Source: Aquila chrysaetos chrysaetos
Taxonomy: Eukaryota > Chordata > Aves > Accipitriformes > Accipitridae
DNA: 64,000 bases
Reading direction: 5' to 3'
Assembly (NCBI RefSeq): GCF_900496995.4
Contig: NC_044011.1
Span: forward strand, 7,720,041-7,784,040
Program-made: the position numbers and the translations under genes
The notes under the pieces: generated by a model
Told to the model about the DNA's origin: nothing
What the model saw: only the letters and a program-made list of their open reading frames with translations
Databases searched by the model: none
Shown: positions 31,861 to 44,359 of the stretch, piece after piece
Layout: every line of letters starts with the position of its first letter
Position numbering within the stretch: the stretch's first letter is position 1

Positions 31861-33878
31861 AAATAGAAATCACTATACCCTTGTAGCCCAGCACCTGTAT
31901 CTACATAACGAACTGGAAGTATAAGTAACCTGTGAATAAACCCATTAACCGTTTTTTTTCCCCATGTTGTAAAAACTGATTTATCCTAAATAGCCCTAGC
32001 AATATAGTTTTATATTTAACAATAGAATCTATTATCTTATTTGAAGCATTACTAAAGAAGTAAAATGTAGAGATGAGCTTCAGCCCAGAAAAAGATCTTA
32101 AAACACTTAAAATCAATTGACTCTTCATGACGGTAAAACCACAGATGGATATAGCCATCACTGCTACACATAATTTCAGTTTCAATTTTGGCTGTCTGTT
32201 TTATCATGTGTGACTAATTAAGGACTCAGAGCAGCCTCATCACAGAAAAGCCACAGCCTCTGGCTGCCCCAGGGCTCTGCTGCATCACACACATGAAGCG
32301 ATAATTGTACAGGGTGCATCCTTCATCTACAGCCATTTGGCTTTTAGGAAAAAAATTCCCAGGGGAAAACTTGCCCTTAAGAATAGTTGTACTGTAAGCT
32401 TACGTAAGGGAAGATATTGATTTGGGGTGTTGGGTGGGGTTTTTTTCTTTTTTTTTTATTTGGGTTGGTTTTGATTTTTTCCCACCTCTTGAACAGGGTC
32501 TGAAGCTGGCAGTCACCTCGGCAGTGGGGTGCTGCTCCCAACCTTGAGCTGTGGCCTCCAGCTCATCCAGGCTGCTTCCCAGGCACAGAGAAAAAGCACC
32601 TGTGCAGCCTCACCACAAACCCAGCCGCCGCTCCACCACAGTGTTTTACTCTGTTTCCCCTTGTCTATACAACTTTGGACATTATATGCGTTTCACAGCA
32701 CAGGTTTTTACACACATACAATATAGACTGTGATAGGGACAGAGCTTGTGCAATTCCTACATACATAGTTTAGAATAATTATGCTAATAAAAGCTTCGAG
32801 TGTTCAGACCTGCCCAACCATAATCTAATCATGACAGACAGGTCTTTTTGCATGTAAGGCAGGGAAAAGCAGTGATAATTGCAACAATTGCCTGGAATGC
32901 TTGTCTTCTACACTGACAAAATACTTTCTTTTTTCTTTGTTATAGGTAGCACCTCTGCTTCAGTTCTTGCTGCCCAGCTGTTGCTTGGCTTACCAATGAT
33001 GATTGTTAATCACAGTAGTCACTAATTTGCCAATATTTATGTCTCAGCAATCCAAATTCTTTTCCAGATCCATTTTGCAAGTATTTTACTTTTCACTTCT
33101 TGACTTTGTCCATTATAATTCCTGTATCTTGATGTTCATTTGGCCATTTATAAAGGAGGGTCTATCTTTTTCTTGTGGTTTTATAAATATTACATCATTG
33201 CCTTATTTGCAGGGCCTAAGCTGGAGAGATATGCTTTTATTTTGATACCTGATCCTACTGAGAGCTGCAGATGATGAAATGCCTTTAACTCCATAATGTA
33301 ATTGATACTAATTGATCAGGTTTTACATAGAAACTATTAATCTTGCAAATTATATATGCTGATCTTGTGCGATAGTGTGCCAGCTCCAAAGTCAATGTGA
33401 GAACTGTTACCTGCTATATTTTTCAGCACTGAGAAAAGTATTTCTGCATTTTGGAAAATGTTTTCTAAAATGAGGTATAGCTCCTTCTAGAGTGATTTAG
33501 TTGTTATGCATTTATTTCAGGTTTCTTTAGACTAAAACTAAATTCATATTTCTACTAGGATGTGTCTGCAAACACGTCAGGGCTGACCATGCATTTTACA
33601 GAGATTATGCATTACTGATATAAGGCAGCCTCCTAAGTTAGCATTCTGAAGTGTTCCATCTACTTAGTTACTGCTGTATGCTCCACAGGGAATAAAACTC
33701 CTCAAGTATCATGCCAGCATGTAGGGATAATGTGTCTGTAATAAAAGATGCAAAGATAAACACAAGTGTTACATCAAGCTGTGCTCTTGCTCAGCAATTT
33801 GATATCACAGGCTGATTAAATGTTGTAATCAATGGCTCCAGTCAATCTTCCCATCTACCTACCAGATGATTTGTGTCC

Positions 33879-34438
33879 ACTTTTGTCCTGGTTTCGGCTG
33901 AGATACAGTTAATTTTCTTTCTAGTAGCTGGTATACTGCTGTATTTTGGATTTAGGATGGGAATAATGTTGATAATACACTGATGTTTTAGTTGTTGCTG
34001 AGGAGTGCTCACACAGAGCCAAGGGCTTTTCTGCTTCTCACCCCACCCCACCAGCGAGGAGGCTGGGGGGGGACAAGGATTTGGGAGGGGACACAGCTGG
34101 GACAGCTGACCCCAACTGACCCAAGGGCTATTCCAGACCATATGATGTCATGCTTAGCATATAAACTAGGGGGAAAGCTGGCCGGGGCCACTGCTTGGGA
34201 ACTGGCTGGGCATTGGTCAGCAGGTGGTAAGCAATTGCATTGTGCATCACTTGTTTTCTATATTCTAATTCTATTATTATTATTATCCCTTCCTTTTCTG
34301 TCTTACTAAACTGTCTTTATTTCAACCCCCGAATTTTACTTTTTTTTCCCAATTCTCTCCCCATCCCACTGTGGGCAGGGAGTGAGCAAGCGGCTGTGTG
34401 GCGTTTAGCTGCCTGCTGGGTTAAACCACATCAACTTG
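33879..34438 (+). mobile_element. Solo LTR of an avian ERVL-like endogenous retrovirus, copy 1
   Basis: The element proper is 33884-34433. It begins TGTCCTGGTTTCGGCTG and ends GGTTAAACCACATCA, the TG...CA ends of an LTR. The flanks ACTTT (33879-33883) and ACTTG (34434-34438) look like a 5-bp target-site duplication with one mismatch. A decayed CRE-like TGATGTCA (34143-34150) lies just upstream of a TATAAA (34160-34165). An ATT-rich tract follows. No retroviral gene lies beside it, so it is a solo LTR left by recombination. A clearly related copy lies in inverted orientation at 45740-46316. I recognise the family as one common in neoavian genomes; the ERVL label is from memory. Confidence 0.85.
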
Positions 34439-36219
34439 AATGAAGAGGTATTTCATTACAAGGTCTAAGACTGTCATAGTGATACACATTTTCTTCATAT
34501 TTTTCTGCAGCATTGGAGCTACCACAGCAGGAAAATAATAACTACTTCAGTCCTGAAGTCACAGTTTCTTGAACAGCTTGTTTAATTGTTGTTCCCTTGT
34601 CTGTCATACAACACTCCAAATAATGTTTTCCTGCAATTCATTCCACAGTTGGGAAAAGGCACCATCATTTTTCCCCACAGATGTTTGTTAACAGTTATAT
34701 TAGGTACATCCCTTAGGACTGACTTCATGACAGTTATGGTTCTGGCATAACTACCACATAGCACTAGTAGATTGTTTTGCAATGTCCATAACACATTTTG
34801 CTTCACTGGTTTTATTGCCAGACAGGTAGTACATTCCTCTCTCTCCTTGACAGGGACATGCCACCATGGACGTACCAGCAAAGGCATGTCGAGAGGAAGA
34901 AATAGATGCCCTAAAAGGAGAAAAATTGCAGGCTGATTTACTTACCAGCTGGATCTGCATCTGTTGATGTCAAGAAGTGCTGGTTCCTGAGCCGCAGGTC
35001 TGGGATGAGGAGAACAGGAAGGGCCATATGTCTCCTGCAGCTGGACACAGAAATGCAGACCGTGGGATATGGAGATTCTCTTCTGGGGGAGACACAATAT
35101 TCATTTGCTAAACAGACCCATCATCCAACAGCTCACGTTTTCACAGAGACAAAATCCATGATACTGTGAAAAATGACTAAGGCTCACCCAGCCCTGACTA
35201 CCTTATGTATGTGTCCCTGTGGGCAAAACCATCAGCGCTAGGTGTGCTAGCACTGCAGATTTGTGGAACCAGGGCTGAAGCAGCCAGGGGTGCTCTCCTC
35301 CATCCCCACAGCTGCAGGCAGCAGTTCAGGAGAGTGCAGATGTGCGCTAGCAGCAAGGGATGATGAGCTGCAGAAATGGTATCTACAGAAAGCCTCTGTT
35401 ACTAAAGAGTGTCCCATGTAAAGACTCTAGAGTCTACCTGCTAAAAACAGGGAAGGGAATTCAGGTGCACCAGCTTGCTAATCTGGTGAGGAAGAGTTTA
35501 AAGATGGCCAGTAACAAAAATCAGTAAGTGAGTTAAAAAAAGTAGTGACCTGGCCAAAGACTGAGGGAAACAAGGAGAATAACTGGGCAGCCTAATAAAG
35601 TTCAGAGGCATCTCCTCGCAGAGGTCAGAAGTACAAGGCTAACGAGAAACAAATGAAAGCAATGGGAATTCTAGGAAGAAATTCCAGGAAATGACAGGTA
35701 GGGTTTTTGTGAAGATAATCTAAGGGATCAAAGATTGCAGGGGATCTGTCTGTTTGAAAACCAAACCAGCTATAATTACTTATTCCAATTAGAAGAAACA
35801 TAGGAGCCATCCTCAGACATATATGGCTTGGCTTATTCACAAGCACCTAGAGATGTAAAAATGAAAAGAGAACATACAGTAAATAGACAAAAGGACATAT
35901 GGATAGATGAAAATAAAGAATGGTGTCAGCCTGCAGATAACAGAATCAGAAAGGTTAAGGCATGAAATAATTTTCAACTATCATGGGACATAAAAGTTTG
36001 ACATAGCAAACATAAATAAGTTTGATAAAAGCACTAGAAATTAAAATAAGACAAAGGAAATTGCAGTCATTAAATAATGCAGAAAGAGCCCATAACAGGT
36101 AAAGGCAGAAGTATGGTAATGAGAACTCAAAATAGGTCTAAATTCAGTGTGAAAAATGGATAGAAGCATAGTTCAGAGCAGGAAAAGAACAGGTGAAATA
36201 TATTTTAGAAAAAAATGTG
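34439..36219. other. Intergenic, nothing firmly recognised
   Basis: AT-rich sequence between the LTR and the recognisable part of an old CR1. The stretch from about 35.5 kb has the purine-rich look of decayed LINE sequence and may be a 5' extension of that CR1, but I cannot align it with confidence. Confidence 0.4.
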
Positions 36220-37262
36220 TGGCAGGACCTAATGAAACTTGCTCTGAGGTCCACCAGACCCTGGCAGAAGCAATTTGAGATCATCAGTGATTATCCTCCA
36301 GCTCATGGAGAGGACGGGGCAGTCCAGCACCGGAGAAGAGCACGTGTCTGAAGAGCAGGGGTTAACAACAACCCAGCAAATTGTAAGTCAAATGGCCTAA
36401 TTCTGATATCCAAAAAAATTGCTGGAATAATTTATTAAACAATCAGTTAATGTTCACTCAGGGAACAACATGCTTAAAAGCATGCCTAACATGGACTTGT
36501 CAAGAGCAACTCATGTCAAATCCAATCTAATTTCTCTATTGAACAGGCTAAGGGGATAAAAGGGAAGCTGTGAATGTGATAAATTAAGGGGGTCTTTTGT
36601 ATGGCTTTTGATATCCTTGTAAGAAAGCTAAAAAATAGTATGCAAATAAAACCACTATAAATACATACAGAACTGCAGCAAAAGCAAACTTCAAATCCTT
36701 GCTAGCTGCTTTTGTTGTGTAACTGGTAGAGTCTGTCATGTGGGACTGGTTTCTTCTGGGCACATTTCTAGTTAATGATTCTTCCATTAACTACTTTGAA
36801 AACAAAGTGGGATACTCTCAAAATTAGAGAAGGGCACTGCACTGCCGGTAAGGCTTTGACTGAGACATGATGACCCTTGCTGGGCCTATGCCTTAAGAAA
36901 GCTGTAAACAAAAATGGAGTAAGCAAAAGGTTACAAGATTTAAAAGGCACAGCCTGTGAGAAAAGGCTGAAAGAACTTGTTTACTGCAGGAAGAAAGACT
37001 AAAGAACACCACCTTCCAATGCAGACAGCAGACTTTTTTTTTCTCCATACATAAAGAAAAAAATTGATGAATTTTCACTAAAGGAGAATAAGGCTATGGT
37101 TTTAGGTAAAACTGTAGGTGTAATATTAATGGCTGAGCCTGACCTTATAGGATATGTGGAATCCCACTACACAAGATTTTGTTTGAACATACAGGACTGA
37201 TTGCCATAGACCTTCCTTCTGTCGGCGCAAGTTGAATCAACTAGAATAAATGATTCTGTGAG
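36220..37262 (+). mobile_element. Ancient, decayed CR1-like LINE (reverse-transcriptase remnant to 3' end)
   Basis: Several landmarks of CR1 reverse transcriptase appear in the right order, broken by stops and indels. The first is a counterpart of the region around ENSWRTGEVPEDW (about 36290-36350). The next is a counterpart of IPGKILEQIIKQ (about 36395-36445). Next comes the CAAGAGCAACTCATGTCAAA stretch (36499-36518), which corresponds to the part before NLISFFDR. Then there is a ...TATGGCTTTTGATATC remnant of the FSKAFDTV motif (about 36600-36615). Further on, GAGAAAAGGCTGAAAGAACT (36959-36978) matches the CR1 3' region. The element ends with AAATGATTCTGTGA near 37250, like a CR1 terminus. 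The boundaries are approximate and the copy is not functional. Confidence 0.6.
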
Positions 37263-38097
37263 ACCTCGTTCAGATTCACATTGCTGCTTTTAAATGAGGA
37301 GTCTAAACAGTCTACCGAAATATGCTGGGCTACATTTTGGCTTTTCGTAACGCAGTACATCAAGGGGATTAGAACTCTTCCTCCCACACAGCAAAGCCGG
37401 GGTGGTTGTGGGGTGTCATATCACATGCTGTGGATATAGAAAAAGAAGAGGATGTGTAGACACAATGCTTTTCCTCAAACCTGCTGCTCTCTGAGCAAGC
37501 AATTGGGGGAGAAGGGTGCAGAGCTCTTACTCTTTTTTTTTTTTTTTTTCCCCCGGAGCTCGTTTAGGGAAGAGGAGGGAAGCAGAAGGAAACGAAGCAG
37601 CCACGGCCTCCAGGGCTTCTCCCAGAGTGTAGGTATGCCCCAGGCTGCACTCTCAGCCCAGTTCTAGACTATGAAAACTGAGGCTGCAAGTCTTTGGAAA
37701 GCAGAGGAGATAAACATCCATTTTCACTATCTCCAGTGTGCTGAGCAAAGATAAAAGAAGTAATTCACCTATAGGTATTTGTTTGTATGGCCCAAACTTT
37801 ATGGAGATGGTATTAGTGGGGTTAGAGTTTATCTTCCCTTCTAAATAAGTAACCTCTGCTCAGGTATGAAATAGAAAGTGCTGGTGAGAGATGGGATCTT
37901 ACACCATTCCAGGTACAGACGGAAAGCCTGAACTGTTGCAGTGCTGTGTCATAACCCTGCACTCCCAGCTCCAAAAATTCAAAGTCCATAAATTGGGCTC
38001 TTAAAAAACTCCGTAAGAAAGATTATCTTTTCAAAAAATCACTGAAGCAGTTATGGGCCCTCTTACTTCTATCCAGCTTTATGCACCATTGTGATAC
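37263..38097. other. Intergenic, nothing recognised
   Basis: A short gap between the old and the younger CR1. It includes a 17-nt T run at 37533-37549. No gene is seen. Confidence 0.6.
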
Positions 38098-38335
38098 ATT
38101 GGATTAGGTATAAGGAAGAGATTCTTCACTGTGAGGGTGGTGAGGCACTGGAACAGGTTGCCCAGAGAGGCTGTGGATGCCCCATCCCTGGCAGTGTTCA
38201 AGGCCAGGCTGGATGGGGCTTTGAGCAAGCTGGTCTAGTGGAAGGTGTCCCTGCCCACGGCAGGGGGGTTGGAACTAAATGATCTTTAAGGTCCCTTCCA
38301 ACCCAAACCACAGAGCTGGTTCTACGATTAGCTTT
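38098..38335 (+). mobile_element. 5'-truncated CR1 LINE 3' end
   Basis: This is a typical avian CR1 3' end. It carries the stretch GAGATTCTTCACTGTGAGGG, then GGAACAGGTTGCCCAGAGAG, GATGCCCCATCCCTGG and GGTCCCTTCCAACCC, and ends with GGTTCTACGATTAG (a decayed ATTCTATGAT terminal repeat). It is far better preserved than the CR1 just upstream, so it is younger. It is heavily 5'-truncated and noncoding, and its 3' end abuts the MPC1 CpG island. Confidence 0.92.
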
Positions 38336-38339
38336 GTGT

Positions 38340-39900
38340 CTTCGGTCATCTGAGCCACCGCGGTGACGGGGAGGGCAGGAAGCAGAGACTCGCCGGTTCA
38401 GGGCTCCGCAGAAAAGGCAAAGGCCGCTGCGGACACGGCAGGGCTGCCGCCGCCGTGACGGGAGCGGCCCAGGCCGCTTCCCCTTCCCCTTCCGCCCGAC
38501 CCCCCTCGCCCTGCCCTCACGGGTGCAACCGCCGGGGCCGGCGCTGCTCGGGGCCGGCCCGACCCAGGCCGGGGGCAACCGGACCGGCGTCTGAGCGGAC
38601 GCACACAGGCACCGCGGGCCGGGGGGCTGCGGCCGCCCCGACTCCCCGCCCGCCGCCGGCGCCGGCGGCCGCTTCCCGCCCAGCCCCACCTGCGCCCCTC
38701 CGACGCGCCGCTGCGGGCGGGGGGCGGCGGGGGGGCGGAGCGAGACATCGCGGGGAGGCGGGCTGCGCCCCTCGGCAGCCAATGGGAAGCCACCAGTCGC
38801 CGCCCTGCAGCCAATAGCGGCTCGGAAAGCCGGCGCACGGCTCTCCCCTGCGGGCTGCGGAGGAATGCCGGCAGCTCTGCCGGCGGCGACCCAGCTCGTC
38901 CCGCTTTGCGACAGCCTCCCCCCCCCCCTCCTCCCGCCGCGTCGCTTTACGGCGCCCTGCCTTTCCCCCTCCCCATAACCGGCGCCCCGGTGTCGGGCCG
39001 GGGAGGAGGGGGGCGGGGCCGCCGTGGCCAATAGGCGCCGAGAGCGCCACGGTGACGGAGGGGGGCGGTGGCGCGGGCGCTGCCGTAAAGCGGACGCCGG
39101 GCGGCGGCGCGGGGGAGTTGTCACCGGCGCCGGCGGTGGCAGCGCGCGAGGCGGGCGGGCTGGGCGCTGCCTGCCGCCGAGGGCCGCCATGGCGGGGGCG
39201 CTGGGCCGCAAGGCCGTGGACTATGTGCGCAGCAAGGAGTTCAGGGACTACCTGATGAGGTGAGCGCGGGGCGGGGGTCGTCGCCGGCTGCCGCGCCCGC
39301 CTCTGCCCCGGCCGGGCGGCGGGGACCGGCGTCCCTTCCCCGACGCGACCCGCCTCCGTCCGCCGCAGCCTCGGGGCGGCCGGGCGGCGTCGTTTGCCTC
39401 TTTGCCGGGCTCGCCCTCGCCGGCGGCGGGGAGGAGGGAGCGGGCGGGCGGGCGGGCGCCCGTCGGGCGAGGGCGAAGCCGGCCCGGAGGTGCCGAGGGG
39501 GTGGTCGCGGGGGGGGGGGGGGGCCGCCGCGGCGCGCCTGTCGTCCCCTCGGCTGTCAGTCAGTCCGTCCCTCGGCTGGCGGAGGCTGTCAGTCAGTCAG
39601 TCAGCCGGGCTCCCGCCCGCCCCACCCTGAGGAGACCGGGCTTGACCTTGAAGCGCGGCGACAAGGTTTGAAACTGCCGCGGCAGCTGCCCGCTCCGGCA
39701 CCGTCCCTCTCCCGGCCCCCACAGCCAGCGGCGCCTTCCAGCGCCGGCCGGGGGGGCCCGCCGGGGGCCGGGGCCCGGGGCCGGGGGCAGCTGAGCGCTG
39801 CCCGCCACCAGGGCGGGAAGAGCTTTGCCCGGCTGCGGGCGGCAGCGGCCGCGGTAACAGGTGCAGGCTTAAGGCCGCTTACTGCAGTCTTTGAGTAGGT
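38340..39900 (+). promoter_or_regulatory. MPC1: MPC1 CpG island and promoter
   Basis: A 1.5-kb block of very high GC and CpG content surrounds MPC1 exon 1. It carries CCAAT boxes at 38779-38783, 38811-38815 and 39028-39032. The first two share the core GCAGCCAAT and lie 32 bp apart. A GC box (GGGCGGGGCC) starts at 39011. There is no TATA box near the start codon, as in most housekeeping CpG-island promoters. The transcription start probably lies between about 39040 and 39180. Downstream of exon 1 are a run of G and TCAG repeats (about 39500-39604). Confidence 0.85.
39189..39259 (+). CDS. MPC1: MPC1 exon 1 (start codon to Met23 plus two bases)
   Basis: MPC1 is one of two subunits of the mitochondrial pyruvate carrier, which imports pyruvate across the inner mitochondrial membrane as an MPC1-MPC2 heterodimer. 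The ATG at 39189 has an optimal start context (GCCGCCATGG). The 71 nt encode MAGALGRKAVDYVRSKEFRD and YLM plus the first two bases of a Ser codon, matching the vertebrate amphipathic N-terminus. The donor is GTGAGC at 39260. The whole gene (this exon plus 44360-44363, 47390-47486, 49143-49275 and 50041-50059) gives 107 residues; mammalian MPC1 has 109. Confidence 0.96.
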
Positions 39901-42900
39901 AGGTGCTTCTTTTCGGAGGCTTGTTAGAGCCCCGCTTCCATGGGAATACGGCTTAAGTCGCCTCCCAGACAGCTCCCTACTTGCGTCAAGGTTCAGGTTG
40001 TGTGCTGTGGGAAGGGGTATGGCATCCTGAACTGAACTCGCAAGAACGTTTTAAAGATACGATTGCGGCATACTTGCTTCAATCTGGTTGAACCGCTGTA
40101 CAGGAGCGGCCTCAAGTAGGCAGGCTGAAGTTTCTTTGGCTGACGAGCAGTTCGACAGTACTAAGCAAATAAAAATGGGCTCTTCTAATAAAAGTGGTTG
40201 AGCAACCTTTCGCTATAGCTGTTGCCTGCTCTTCTACTTACATCTATTGCAACTCATCTTTGATGTTGAGCAAACATGTAGGAGGACATCTGTGTGTCTG
40301 AGAAACTTAGTCTTGGTTAAAGTAGCAGGAGATGGTGTAAGCCCGCATGGAAGAGGGATTGTAATATAAAGGCTCAGTAAGCAGAAGGGTTTGCGTGGCA
40401 TTTGCAAAATCAAGTTCCACAGAAACGGTGGGGTAAAAAGACAAGTAAAATACGAGATGGAAGAGAATGTCCTTGAAGCAAAGCAAAGAAAGGTCAGAGC
40501 AGGCTTCTATGTGGATTCCTTTCGAAAGTCTTCAGGATATTGTGTAAGCTTGATAGATGCATTTTAATGTTAACATTCAGTTAATTGTACCAGAATTCAT
40601 GTGAAGCATGTAAATGGCCAGTAAAACAGTAGTGGGCTCTGTAATTGGAAAAACAAAACAAAAATCCAGAAGAGATAATGGCTGCTTCCTAACACTACCA
40701 CAGTTACTTACTGGAAGTATCTCCTTCCTTACCAAAGACTGAAAAGGTAGCTGAAATAAGCCTTTTCAGATGTAATTCATCCTAGTTCTAGTCTTGAAAT
40801 AAGTTCTACAAATAAGACTGTATTGCAGAAAAGAGCATCCCACAGGATTCTGCCTTTGTGGGAAGGGTTCTGCCTTGTTATGTACAAAGATACCTGCTTA
40901 ATTTGTACTGCTGTTACTGGGTGTGTCATAAAAGGCTAAAGTCAGTTGCTCCATTTGGTATGGCCTTTCAGCATTGTTTCTTGCTTACTAGGAGATGAGT
41001 GTCTAAGTGGTTGGCTTTATGTTGAGTTTAAAATTTGGATAACTGTCAAGAAAAGACTGTAGTCTCTCTTCTGTGTAGAAGAAACTGAGTGTATGTACTT
41101 TAGAGCTGTTATCTCTTTGCAGTCCTTCCTGAAGGCTCTTGCTTCCCCAGGCTATGGGACTCTATCCTGAAGAAAATGTCCTGCTTGTCTTGCTCATAGA
41201 GCAAGAGTTTCCTCAAAGCTCTGAGACTGGTATCTGTTCTAAAAATCAGCATCTAATCACTGCAGTGAAGCAAGGCTTTATAAATGTGAAACTTGTTTGT
41301 GGGAAACGATGAATTGGGATACTGTTTGTGATACCAATGTTTGGCTTCAAATTGTTTGACCCTAAATAGAATAACTGAAGTTACCCAAAGCGGTGGAATT
41401 GAGTGTTCCATTAGTGTGGCTTGGGGCAATCAAAACTTGCAGACATCTGTCGGAATAAGTAGCTTCAGTTTCAGCTTTGTAACTTGAAAACATGAAAGCA
41501 AGTGTAATGAATGCGTGCTGCTTTTCTCAGGTGGATATATCTGGCATTAGAATTGCATTACATCATGGCTTAGCTTTTGGATCTTGCACAGAGAAACAAG
41601 ATAAATTGCTTTTAAAACTGTCATTAATAATTAATTGTTCTGCCAGTTTCACATCTGGCTTCTCTTAAGTGGTGAGTAATAAGGATCTGAGTGACTGTAA
41701 ATCATGTAAATATAAGTTTACCCTAACCATGTCTTAATGCTTTAAAGTAAGCATAGTAAGAATGTAAGCTGTAGGTAGGCTTTTCCTGCTTCTTGTGAAA
41801 TGCAGCAGTAATGTTAATTTAAAACTAGCTGATTAGCATATGAAAGCTTGGTAGCTCTATATATTGTGAATTTGAAGTTGCTTTTTTCTTCTAGTGACAG
41901 CTGACATTTTTAGGATCTATAAAGTTGTATTATCTAAGCCACTAATAGTAGGTAACTGAGTCCTCTTACTGCTTTAAGTCATTAGGATAAGAAGTATCTT
42001 CTGAAAAAACATCCAATAGAACAGCTGTCCTCCTCTTTTGAGAGAGAAGACCTATAGGCTGCTCTAGACAAGCTCTGTCAGCTTCTTGTGGTAGAAGCCT
42101 AAATTACTTTAGTCACATAATCTATCCCAAGGAGTCCTGAAATCTTCTGGTAATGGAAAAATAAAGCATGGAGATTGCCATCTTTTGGGGCACTTCGGAA
42201 ATGTCTCTTCCTGATGACTCAGCAGTAATGCGAATGTAGTGACTCTGTTAATGTAGGTGGCTTTGAAATAGATAGTTCATTTCTTGTCAAGCTCGAGCAC
42301 TTATGTTGATGTAAGCTGTCCAGGACCTTTCTTCTAACTGAAATTAATTTTAGGAGAGTTAGCATCAGTAATATGACTAGAATTAGCTGATCTTCAGTTC
42401 TCCTTATTAGTAAATCTTTAAACACAAGGACATAAGAACTTAAAAAAAGTCCTCTACTGGTCTGTGCTAGAAACTGAAGGATGTGGTGCCTGCTGTCATC
42501 ATCTTCTATGACATGAGAACTGAAAAATCTCACACTTGCAGAAGGGTAGTATTCTTTCCACTTAGGGGATGGCTGTGTGGGGGTAATGAGTAGTGACAGT
42601 TCATCTGTATTTGCAGAATGGTCTCTGGCCTATTAATATCCTCATTGCCAGTATGAGGAAAATACATGCAAAAATTTTGGAAAACTCAATCTTCCCCAAT
42701 ATAGCCTTTTTGGAATGAATTCTAGTAGCAGTATAAGGTATTGATCAGCTGTTGGTTCCTCTTCTGATGTCTAGACACACAGAAAGCAGATGCATAGAAA
42801 CTGAGTGCATAAATCCAACAGCTGTTGTCCACAGTTCTGGAAATGTTAGTACAAAGTATTCCCTTTGTCAAGGGATTGAATGTAGTTCTTGGAAACTACT

Positions 42901-44359
42901 AATTTGGAATGGAGTCACTTCAGGAATAGATGCATGTGCTTGCTGCAGTATCCTCACCCTTGGATGTGGTGCATTTGTTGCAGCTGTATTGGCTGCAGAG
43001 CTTTGGGGCTGGATGCCTGCTTCTGGAAGAGTCTATATGACCTTGATATGCCCTCTTCTAGGAGTATAATAGCTGTTCCAGTCTCATGTGAATGTGAAGA
43101 CAACCTTGCAAGAGCTTAGCCAGAGCTGCCTACTCTGTTAAAATAGCATCACTTTGATTCTATTTTAGGCTTTCACTTGCCTGAAAACAACTTCCATTTT
43201 AAAAACGAAGGCTGACTTCTGTTGGCACAAAAACACTGTGCCAGGAGACAATTTGAACTTGTTTAGTTAAGGTTTTATGAAAAAATTGTGAACTTGTCTT
43301 GTGAACTTCAATTAACTATTGCTGTGGTTCAGTTAATAAGAAAACAAAAACCAAGTGGTTAGATTATTCAAGGACACCCTAACAAATCATCTTGAACTAG
43401 CCTGTGGCTTGTAACAAAGACTCGCTGAAATGCATGTCCAGTGTGATTTCCTAAGTAGATCTGACTGTTTCCTTACCATAGCTATTTGTAAAACAGTGCT
43501 CTAGGAAGATGGAAATCAGTGTGAGGGAAGTGACTGTTACGAACTGTTCTGTAGCTTGGGGCAGCGGTAGGTGAGCAGCACTCGGTCAGCAGTAGGTTTT
43601 CTATTAGTAGCTGGTTTCTTGTAAGTCATAATTCAGAACCGAGTCCTATCATTATCTTTGCTAGAAAGAGGATGTTTAAAAGTTCTGAAGCCTTTTAAAA
43701 GGTATAGTAGCAAATAATCTTAAATATATGCTGTAGTCTAGCTTTCATGCATAGATCATTAAGCTATTACATAAATTGGTACCTAGATGATCACTTAAAT
43801 GAACCCCATACATGACTGGAGTGCAATTTTATGTTAGATCACTGAAAATGTGTTACAGCTCATGTTTGGTACAGCCACAGTTGGCCTGAGCTTAGTGACA
43901 GCAAGATCTCTGGCAACGTTTGGTTTGACCTACTTATGTGGGTATACAAAGAATTCCAGGTGACTTCCTGAAAGCTTCCACAGAGGAATTGTAGCTGTTT
44001 AGCTTTATCATGACAACCTTGATGGCTTTTGGCATGCTTTTAAACTAGTTGGGGATCTTGGATGCTTTAAAGTCTACAGGGGATGAATGTCTTCCACAGA
44101 CCATAATGGGTTTTTATCTTGCTAGGGAAAAGGTACTTGAGCAGTGAACACTTGTCGCAGTGACAGCACTTGAGGGAAATGGGATTTTTAATACTGTTGC
44201 ATTAATCAAGGTTAATGTCACCACAGGTTCCTGACTTCTATCTATCTTCTGTTTGTGGTACAATTCTCTCTATGTTGATTATGAAAGAAACTAACACTCT
44301 TTTTCTTCTTTCTTCCATGTGCTTTTTGAATGGAAAACAATGATGGCCCACTCAAATAG
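39260..44359 (+). other. MPC1: MPC1 intron 1
   Basis: This is a 5.1-kb intron with donor GTGAGC. Its first 600 bp belong to the CpG island. Its acceptor is CAAATAG at 44353-44359, with a strong pyrimidine tract (CTCTTTTTCTTCTTTCTTCC) ending about 40 nt upstream of the acceptor. No gene or transposon is recognised inside. Confidence 0.8.

Larger units (their letters stand above)
24115..33878. other. Intergenic region, no gene recognised
   Basis: Nearly 10 kb of AT-rich sequence with no exon-like match that I can defend. Notable items are a 15-nt A run at 28930-28944, a palindrome with flanking direct repeats at 29834-29869, and a 38-bp repeat with a hairpin at 31803-31860. The many short ORFs look random. 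Confidence 0.5.

Noticed and set aside
38198-39211. 337-codon minus-strand ORF across the MPC1 CpG island
   Set aside because: It spans the CR1 end and the GC-rich promoter, has Arg/Pro/Gly/Ala-biased composition, overlaps the MPC1 start on the other strand, and shows no domain. Long stop-free frames are expected at this GC content.
39260-39898. 212-codon plus-strand ORF immediately after MPC1 exon 1
   Set aside because: It lies in the GC-rich start of intron 1, behind a consensus GTGAGC donor. The composition is Arg/Ala/Gly/Pro only and there is no homology to any family I know.
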